In this document: one piece after another, positions 59,511-64,000 of the stretch
How the letters are laid out: each line of letters begins with the position of its first letter
Numbering within the stretch: position 1 is the stretch's first letter
Assembly: GCA_947628955.1 (NCBI GenBank)
Contig: CANRBX010000007.1
Coordinates: forward strand, 22,653 to 86,652
DNA: 64,000 nucleotides
Reading direction: 5' to 3'
Source of the DNA: an uncultured Lachnospiraceae bacterium
GTDB taxonomy: Bacteria; Bacillota; Clostridia; Lachnospirales; Lachnospiraceae
Notes under the pieces: generated by a model
The model's input: the letters and a program-made list of their open reading frames with translations, nothing else
The model's database searches: none
Told to the model about the DNA's origin: nothing
Program-made: the position numbers and the translations under genes

Positions 59511-60404
59511 TCATCCGCGGGTTTCCCGTCGGGCCGCCGGACTGGACTGCCCGCCAACCGCGCCGTTTTCCTGCAGCCTGCGGATCCTTCCCCCGGAAAT
59601 CTCCACCTTCCCCTGCTTCATCAGGCGGCCGACCGCGCGCTTGAACGCATTCTTGCTCAGCCCGAATTCCCTCTTGATGACCTCCGGGGAAACCTTGTCA
59701 TCAAACGGAAGCACGCCTTCGTATTCGCCGATCACCTGCATGATATACTCCGCGTCCTCATCCATCTGAAGATACGCCTTCTCGCGGATACTCAGGTCGA
59801 GCTTGCCGTCCTCCTTGACGCCCGTAACCCGCGCGCGCACGATCGAGCCGACACGCAGCTCCGGCGTCACCTCGTGCTTCGGGATCAGGCCGGAATAGCG
59901 GTCGTCCACGGCCACAAACGCGCCGAAATTGCCGCTCAGCTCATAGACGCGGCCGCGCACCTGATCCTCGATCTGGTACGGCGAATTTTTGCTGAGATAC
60001 GGATATACCTTCATCGTTCCGCACAGGCGGCCGCTCTTGTCCAGATACAGGGCGACCACACACTCGTCGCCCGGAAAGACCTTCGCAGTCTGCTCGTGGA
60101 ACGGCAGGAACAGATCCTTCTCCAGCCCCCAGTCAAGAAATGCGCCGATCTTCGTGACATCCCGCACCTTCAGGACGGCCGTCCGGCCAAGCGTCAGAAG
60201 AGGCTCCCGCTGCGTTGCGATCACTCTGTCCTGCGAATCACGGTAAAGAAAAACCTGCACCCTGCTCCCGCGGACCATCCCCGGGCCGACTTCTTTTTTC
60301 GGGAGCAGTACGCGCTCCTCCGAATCACGGCTCTCGGCCAGATATACGCCGAAATGAACCTCTTTTACAATCTCCAGTTCCTGCTTTTCTCCAACCTTCA
60401 GCAT
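59511..60404 (-). CDS. cvfB: CvfB family S1-domain RNA-binding protein
   Basis: A 297-residue protein with three S1-like domains (VHFGVYLAESRD; VLKVRDVTKIGAFLDWGLEKDLFLP split; VRGRVYELSGNFGAFVAVDDRYSGLIP split) and a C-terminal winged helix (FGLSKNAFKRAVGRLMKQGKVE). The order is that of Staphylococcus CvfB and Bacillus YitL, RNA-binding regulators of virulence or growth genes. Seventeen extra residues at the C-terminus are low complexity. GGGGAGG precedes the ATG, and a TTGTGG-17-TAAGAT promoter lies upstream. Confidence 0.93.
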   Translation of the reverse strand: MLKVGEKQELEIVKEVHFGVYLAESRDSEERVLLPKKEVGPGMVRGSRVQVFLYRDSQDRVIATQREPLLTLGRTAVLKVRDVTKIGAFLDWGLEKDLFLPFHEQTAKVFPGDECVVALYLDKSGRLCGTMKVYPYLSKNSPYQIEDQVRGRVYELSGNFGAFVAVDDRYSGLIPKHEVTPELRVGSIVRARVTGVKEDGKLDLSIREKAYLQMDEDAEYIMQVIGEYEGVLPFDDKVSPEVIKREFGLSKNAFKRAVGRLMKQGKVEISGGRIRRLQENGAVGGQSSPAARRETRG

Positions 60405-60437
60405 GCTGCCTCCCCATTTTTGATGAAAATCATCTGT

Positions 60438-60466
60438 ATCTTACCACAACGCGCCGGTTTCCACAA
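60438..60466 (-). promoter_or_regulatory. Predicted promoter of cvfB-ridA
   Basis: On the minus strand, TTGTGG (60461-60466), a 17-base spacer and TAAGAT (60438-60443). Confidence 0.55.
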
Positions 60467-60518
60467 CCTGCCTTTTCGATCTTTCCCGGATTTTCCGCAG
60501 GTCAGGCATATGCTTCAT
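60441..60518 (-). CDS. Possible 25-residue small ORF
   Basis: An ATG at 60518 with AAGGAG 9 bases upstream opens a 25-codon frame (MKHMPDLRKIRERSKR..., ending GALW), very basic. It overlaps the cvfB promoter, so either it is the end of a longer message from the thioesterase gene or it is a chance frame. There is no independent support. Confidence 0.2.
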   Translation of the reverse strand: MKHMPDLRKIRERSKRQVVETGALW

Positions 60519-60588
60519 CTTGTGGCACTCCTTGACATACCTGTGCGCGTACTCTTATATTCTCATCAGAAACCCGTTTTTCCCGCTG

Positions 60589-61353
60589 TCACGGGCGCGT
60601 CTGAGCGGTCTGTCCAGGCGCCTCCCCCGCGCTTCCGAAACCGGCCTGCCTCACATACATAACCACTGCATACGGTTTTTCTTCCTCATCGCAGAGGCTG
60701 ACCGTGATCTCATCCGCCTCCCGGTGTACCATCGGCACGATCACATCGTGAAGCCTGGCCTGTCTGCGATACTCTACGCGCAAAAGTGACGGTTCAAATC
60801 CTTCCGGCAGATATTCGTCCGCCATCCCGATATATTTGCTGTTGTTCACATGATGATTCGTATCCAGATGATGGCGGCCAATGACAAAGGCATCCCTGCG
60901 CACACAGTCCTTCGGCATCTGGATCTTGCGCGGGTAATCGCCCATTTCAAGGGGCTGCTCCATCTGGTAATGCGAAATGATCTCCCCCGGCACCTTTGCC
61001 GGCTTCCCGGTCTGCATATCCATAAGTGCCCAGACGCTGTTCGCTTTCACAAGATACGCTCCGTCCTCATCCAGAAGCGTAAAATTCCTGTAACCATAAA
61101 ACGCCTTGAACGCATACGGCCAGGTCTGTGCCGCGATCTTCTCCCCAAGCGCCGGCCGGCGGGCGATCTCCATCTGCCAGGAAAGCACCATCCACGCGAG
61201 GCCCTGTTCCTGCAGCAGGTCAAGCCCATTGCCGCACTCCTCCGACTGAAACGTCGAACAGTCCTGAAAATAATCGGTAACCGCAGCGAGCGTCAGCTTC
61301 CGGTCAAGACCCATCTCACTGTAGCGCACTCTGCTTTCAAATTGATATGGCAT
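60589..61353 (-). CDS. Acyl-ACP thioesterase (FatA/FatB-like)
   Basis: A 254-residue double hot-dog thioesterase that releases fatty acids from ACP. The catalytic Asn-His block is LDTNHHVNNSKYI, and the N-terminal hot-dog has TLAAVTDYFQDCSTFQSE and WMVLSWQMEI. The plant-type Cys position reads differently, as in most bacterial members. The ATG has GGAGG 6 bases upstream. The C-terminal 20 residues (SAGEAPGQTAQTRP) are low complexity. It stands alone between two repeat-containing gaps. Confidence 0.92.
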   Translation of the reverse strand: MPYQFESRVRYSEMGLDRKLTLAAVTDYFQDCSTFQSEECGNGLDLLQEQGLAWMVLSWQMEIARRPALGEKIAAQTWPYAFKAFYGYRNFTLLDEDGAYLVKANSVWALMDMQTGKPAKVPGEIISHYQMEQPLEMGDYPRKIQMPKDCVRRDAFVIGRHHLDTNHHVNNSKYIGMADEYLPEGFEPSLLRVEYRRQARLHDVIVPMVHREADEITVSLCDEEEKPYAVVMYVRQAGFGSAGEAPGQTAQTRP

Positions 61354-61477
61354 AGCGTTCCTCCGGTATTGTTTTTTGCCGGCCCCGTGAATCCTCCGTT
61401 CTGCCGGGGCGCGGGCTTTCGCCCTCTATTTTACATCCTCTGCACTTTGAAAAGCAATACCGGTTTTCTGCATCTCC

Positions 61478-61561
61478 CTGATCCGCGCGGAAATTCCTGA
61501 ATCGTTTTCTTACAGTCTCAGCAGCTAGTGCTTCGGCCTGATCCGCGCGGAAATTCCCTGC
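61478..61561. repeat. 60-bp tandem duplication containing dispersed repeat copy 4
   Basis: CCTGATCCGCGCGGAAATTCC occurs at 61478 and 61538. Between them is copy 4 of the dispersed repeat (61498-61545: TGAATCGTTTTCTTACAG, then AGTGCTTCGGCC). The end of the 61.5-kb gene lies in the second arm, and its last residues RIRPKH are encoded by the repeat. Confidence 0.8.
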
Positions 61562-61851
61562 CACACCGGGTCAGACTGCAGTTCTCTCGCCGACAGCTCT
61601 CTTTCCGCCTTCCCCATTTCATCAATATAGGCGTCAAACAGCTGCGGATATTCCGAGATCAGTCTCTCATACTGTGTACGCGCTCCGGCCTTTACACACT
61701 TCTCAACACAACTGTTAAACACATCCTGTGTCATCGGAATCAGACCGTCTATCGCTTTCAGCTGTTTCTGTGACATCTGCACCGTCACCCTCAGAAATTC
61801 CTCCAGTTTCTGTGTCTTTGTCGGATGCATCACCTGCTTTTTTTTGCTCAC
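61525..61851 (-). CDS. Hypothetical helical protein
   Basis: A 108-residue, highly charged, all-helical protein (KTQKLEEFLRVTVQMSQKQL, CVEKCVKAGARTQYERL). I do not recognise a family. The start was placed at the GTG at 61851, because GGGGGAG lies 9 bases upstream; an ATG at 61878 has no site. Two Cys four residues apart (CVEKC) could bind metal or form a disulfide. Its C-terminus is encoded by the dispersed repeat, so the natural end was probably altered. A TTGAAC-17-TATAAT promoter lies upstream, divergent from the XRE gene. Confidence 0.65.
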   Translation of the reverse strand: MSKKKQVMHPTKTQKLEEFLRVTVQMSQKQLKAIDGLIPMTQDVFNSCVEKCVKAGARTQYERLISEYPQLFDAYIDEMGKAERELSARELQSDPVWQGISARIRPKH

Positions 61852-61889
61852 TTTGTTTTTCTCCCCCGCCGCTATCATTTTCTTTCACT

Positions 61890-61918
61890 ATTATAGATAC
61901 ATTTTTCAGTATGTTCAA
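61890..61918 (-). promoter_or_regulatory. Predicted promoter of the 61.5-kb hypothetical gene
   Basis: On the minus strand, TTGAAC (61913-61918), a 17-base spacer and TATAAT (61890-61895). Confidence 0.7.
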
Positions 61919-62024
61919 TCCCAAATCTGCCGTTGATAATAAGAACAAATACTGAAATAGCATTCATGGCAGTTTTCTGCCGGACTTTAGTGCCTGCTAA
62001 TCATTTATACTAAGGAGAAAAACA

Positions 62025-62234
62025 TTGATCAGCTATGAAGCTCTGTGGGATACGATGGAACAGCGTGGAATTACTACTTATACCCTCATCAATAAATATG
62101 GGATCAATCCCCGGACGATCAACAATCTGCGTCACAACAAAAGTATCACAATGTTTACACTGGAACGTCTCTGCTCGATTCTGGAGTGCGACCCCAACGA
62201 AGTAATTGGATTTAAGAAAGACGACATGGAATAA
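62025..62234 (+). CDS. Small XRE/Cro-CI family DNA-binding protein
   Basis: A 69-residue single-domain regulator, MISYEALWDTMEQRGITTYT to IGFKKDDME. It matches the HTH_26 type of Cro/CI-like proteins: helices 2-3 are TYTLINKYGINPRTINNLRH, followed by TMFTLERLCSILECDPNEVI. Members of this size often act alone or as mobile-element regulators. The start is a TTG at 62025 with AAGGAG 7 bases upstream; family members begin at exactly this residue. It is transcribed away from the 61.5-kb gene. Confidence 0.88.
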   Translation: MISYEALWDTMEQRGITTYTLINKYGINPRTINNLRHNKSITMFTLERLCSILECDPNEVIGFKKDDME

Positions 62235-62349
62235 AACCGCGCAATGCATCTTAATTCCATAATGACGTGGGTCTCCGCAAAGTCTCTCGTCTGCAAAATG
62301 TGATATTGCAGCCGGTCGTTTCTTTTCCTGCAAAGTACAGCCTTGCACC

Positions 62350-62486
62350 TTTTCCTGCCGCCTGCGGGCCGCAGTCCCGCGCCTCTTCTTTCCCGCCGCC
62401 CGCGAACCGCAGTCCCGCATTTCTTCTTTCCCGTCGCCTGCGAACCGCAGTCCCGCGCCTCTTCTTTCCCGCCGCCTGCGGGATAT
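62350..62486. repeat. 38-bp tandem repeat, four copies
   Basis: Units start at 62357, 62395, 62433 and 62471 and share GCCTGCG, CCGCAGTCCCGC and CTTCTTTCCCG. The array fills the middle of the 453-base gap between the XRE gene and ycsI. The remainder holds T-rich DNA and the ycsI promoter; no gene was seen. There are no unique spacers, so it is not a CRISPR array. Confidence 0.85.
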
Positions 62487-62589
62487 CATTCTTCTTCCGG
62501 AAGGTATGTTTAGATATACATGGAATCTTTCCAGGTCATTTTTTGATATTTTTGATATTTTCTTCAATTTACCGTGGCGGCCCGGCGCA

Positions 62590-62610
62590 GGGTGTGCTAC
62601 AATCACACGG
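62590..62610 (+). promoter_or_regulatory. Predicted extended -10 promoter of ycsI
   Basis: TGCTACAAT (62595-62603) fits an extended -10, inside an inverted repeat GTGTG-7-CACAC (62592-62608) that could be an operator. Upstream TTGATATTT is repeated twice. Confidence 0.45.
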
Positions 62611-62687
62611 ACAGCTTTTATTTTTATGCATTTATTCCCGGCATCCGGTGAATAAACTGCAAATGAACAGAAAAAGGAGGAACTTCC

Positions 62688-63512
62688 ATGAGATTCGATA
62701 TTACGCCTTATACAGACATGGCCCCGGCCCAGGTACGCAGTCTGATCCGGGAGGGAAAGATCGATTTTCCGACCGCCGGCATGTGCCGCGGCTACGCCCA
62801 GGCCAACCTGGTCATTCTGCCTCCCGGCTACGCCGAGGATTTTGAAGAATACACCCGCCGCAACCCCTTCCCCTGTCCCGTTCTGGAGATCATCCGTGAC
62901 ACTCCGGAAACTCACGACATGGGGGAGGGCGGAAATATCGTCACAGATATCCCGCGCTACCGGATATACGAAAACGGCGTTTTCACGAAAGAGATCACCG
63001 ACGCCTCTGAATACTGGAAGGACGGATACACCGGATTCCTGATCGGCTGCTCTTTTTCTTTCGAGGAAGCGCTGATGAAGGCAGGAATTGAAGTAAGACA
63101 TATCGCCCAGGGACGAAACGTACCCATGTACAAGACCAATATCCAGACGGTCAAGGCCGGCCCGTTCGAGGGGCCCATGGTGTGCTCCATGCGCCCCATG
63201 ACGCCGGAAAACGCAAAGAAAGCCTACGACATCACCGTAAAGATGCCGAATGTCCACGGAGCCCCTGTCCATATGGGCGATCCCGCCGAGGTCGGCGTGG
63301 CTGACGTGATGAAGCCGGATTACGGCGAGGCAGTGGACATTTATCCGGGCGAGATCCCGGTATTCTGGCCCTGCGGCGTCACACCGCAGGCAGCCGTGGA
63401 AAACGCGAAGCCTCCCATTGTGATCACACATGCCCCGGGACATATGTTCATCACGGATATCCCAAATGCCTCCCTCAACGATTATCTCGAGGCAAAGAAG
63501 CACTCCCGCTGA
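62688..63512 (+). CDS. ycsI: DUF1445/YcsI family putative hydro-lyase
   Basis: A 274-residue protein of the YcsI (DUF1445) family, which includes mammalian D-glutamate cyclase. Conserved blocks are the N-terminal AGMCRGYAQANLVILP, the GFLIGCSFSFEEAL motif, MVCSMRPMTPENA, and the C-terminal FWPCGVTPQAAV with THAPGHMFITDI. It may dehydrate or cyclise a small hydroxy or amino acid; the substrate is not known. AAAAGGAGG precedes the ATG. Its last codons and stop are repeated 64 bases downstream. Confidence 0.9.
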   Translation: MRFDITPYTDMAPAQVRSLIREGKIDFPTAGMCRGYAQANLVILPPGYAEDFEEYTRRNPFPCPVLEIIRDTPETHDMGEGGNIVTDIPRYRIYENGVFTKEITDASEYWKDGYTGFLIGCSFSFEEALMKAGIEVRHIAQGRNVPMYKTNIQTVKAGPFEGPMVCSMRPMTPENAKKAYDITVKMPNVHGAPVHMGDPAEVGVADVMKPDYGEAVDIYPGEIPVFWPCGVTPQAAVENAKPPIVITHAPGHMFITDIPNASLNDYLEAKKHSR

Positions 63513-63580
63513 CAGCCGGATGATATCTCAACGCTGATCGCAATGATTACCCTGAGGCAAAAAACTCTCCCGCTGACAGC
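63487..63580. repeat. Duplicate of the ycsI 3' end
   Basis: AGGCAAAGAAGCACTCCCGCTGACAGCCGG at the gene end (from 63490) recurs as a close copy from 63555, including the TGA (63574-63576). The following DNA to 63727 shows no gene. Confidence 0.75.
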
Positions 63581-63727
63581 CGGGCGGCAGTCTCCTGCCT
63601 GCTGCCTGTGTTTCATGATCCATAACCGGATCAGAAAATGCAGGCAGCGCACGCCCATGTCTTCGGCAGAAAAAAACTTCGCAGGGAAAATCTTCTCCTT
63701 CCTTCACCGGGAGATATCCCGGCGCGC

Positions 63728-63753
63728 AAAAAAGAGCACCCGTCCAGGTGCTC
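63728..63753 (-). terminator. Rho-independent terminator of the tRNA-Gln remnant
   Basis: GAGCACC (63734-63740) and GGTGCTC (63747-63753) flank a 6-base loop, and on the minus strand TTTTTT (63728-63733) follows. This was probably the native terminator of the tRNA gene before disruption. Confidence 0.75.
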
Positions 63754-63764
63754 TCAGGCAGGGC

Positions 63765-63805
63765 TGCAGGGATTCAAACCTTAAAATGACGGAGTCAGAG
63801 TCCGT
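63765..63805 (-). pseudogene. 3' half of a tRNA-Gln(CUG); probable attachment site
   Basis: On the minus strand ACGGACTCTGACTCCGT (63789-63805) is the anticodon arm of tRNA-Gln with anticodon CUG. A T-arm with TTTGAAT loop and AGCCC follow. The acceptor 5' half, D-arm and a CCA end are missing; the 5' side is replaced by a terminator and a foreign-looking coding end. This is the pattern left at the far end of an element that integrates into a tRNA gene. Confidence 0.65.
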
Positions 63806-63818
63806 AAACTGACAGACG

Positions 63819-63847
63819 AAAAAGCCCGGAATCACGTGGATTCCGGG
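63819..63847 (-). terminator. Terminator of the right-edge gene
   Basis: CCCGGAATC (63825-63833) and GATTCCGGG (63839-63847) with a 5-base loop, then CTTTTT on the minus strand. It ends the gene entering from the right and lies between that gene and the tRNA-Gln remnant. Confidence 0.85.
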
Positions 63848-63881
63848 ACATTCGTATGACCTGATTGACCTATGGATTGAC

Positions 63882-64000
63882 CTATGATTCTGAATCAGCC
63901 TCTGCTTTGGTGTCACGAGCAGTTTTTTTCTGCAAATATTTGTCAACCATCTCCACGACTTCTTTTGCTGTTTCCACCTGCTCCTTTGCATCATCAACTG
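63882..64000 (-). CDS. C-terminal end of an unidentified gene (possible integrated element)
   Basis: The last 38 codons of a minus-strand gene that runs off the window: VDDAKEQVETAKEVVEMVDK to the stop at 63882. The peptide is helical and charged. Its bases are less GC-rich than those of its neighbours, fitting acquired DNA. Next to a tRNA-Gln remnant one would expect an integrase here, but these residues alone do not prove that. Confidence 0.5.
   Translation of the reverse strand, partial: VDDAKEQVETAKEVVEMVDKYLQKKTARDTKAEADSES

Noticed and set aside
62267..62845. Plus-strand open frame covering the 38-bp array and the start of ycsI
   Set aside because: It overlaps ycsI in another frame, has repeat-derived low-complexity sequence and no start signal.
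63704..63997. Minus-strand frame of 97 codons across the tRNA remnant
   Set aside because: It runs through two terminators and the tRNA-Gln half, and a different frame (stop at 63882) has the better coding character.

Overview
The window is GC-rich chromosomal DNA from a Gram-positive, anaerobic, probably gut-dwelling member of the Clostridia, most likely Lachnospiraceae. The grounds are a sigma-A-type RpoD, a clostridial-type DnaE, a DUF4364 protein, an FprA flavodiiron protein, YesM/YesN-type two-component regulation of a sugar ABC transporter, and a SleB/CwlJ-like hydrolase. Strong AGGAGG ribosome binding sites and TTGACA-17-TATAAT promoters support this. The species cannot be named from the sequence alone. 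Most genes lie on the minus strand.

Layout. (1) 0.0-5.6 kb, housekeeping: the N-terminus of a malate/lactate dehydrogenase family enzyme, yqeY, rpoD, a divergent clpX and glmS. (2) 5.6-26.5 kb, surface polysaccharide synthesis and export. One transcription unit (from 13.33 kb leftwards) holds a WecE-like aminotransferase, three glycosyltransferases, a WcaJ-type priming phosphotransferase and an LCP attachment protein. The other (from 26.5 kb leftwards) holds rmlB, rmlA, rmlC, an ABC exporter pair (Wzm/Wzt with a glycan-binding tail), a methyltransferase fusion and a GT2-GT4 fusion. A YfhO-type membrane protein lies between them on the plus strand. (3) 26.6-35.4 kb, a catabolic module: YesN/YesM, an ABC sugar transporter and a GH127 beta-L-arabinofuranosidase. 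(4) 35.7-39.4 kb, two paralogous membrane-anchored NodB-like deacetylases. (5) 39.7-42.5 kb, plus-strand genes: radical SAM, DUF4364 and FprA. (6) 42.7-44.6 kb, a secreted SH3/acidic-repeat/cell wall hydrolase. (7) 44.7-58.5 kb, a run of same-strand genes starting with dnaE, pfkA and a TrmH-type methyltransferase. It continues into a split transketolase, an FkbH-like HAD protein, an acyl carrier protein, a MaoC protein, an MBOAT acyltransferase, an SGNH protein and an SDR. (8) 58.6-63.5 kb, small housekeeping genes. (9) 63.7-64.0 kb, a tRNA-Gln 3' half followed by what looks like the edge of an integrated element.

The most interesting candidate system is the FkbH-ACP-MBOAT-SGNH cassette. It has the logic of the dlt operon, but the adenylating enzyme DltA is replaced by an FkbH-type glyceryl-ACP synthase plus accessory enzymes. 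This suggests an uncharacterised acyl decoration of a surface polymer. The second theme is repeats. Several genes (wzt, wzm, rmlA, rmlB, ycsI, the 61.5-kb gene and, more weakly, trmH) are followed by tandem copies of their own stop-codon region. A roughly 60-bp element is dispersed in four copies at gene 3' ends. A second element is shared by the rpoD-yqeY and dnaE-pfkA gaps. A 172-bp MITE-like element with perfect 13-bp terminal inverted repeats and a predicted multibranch fold sits at 35.5-35.7 kb. Several proteins carry expanded in-frame tandem repeats.
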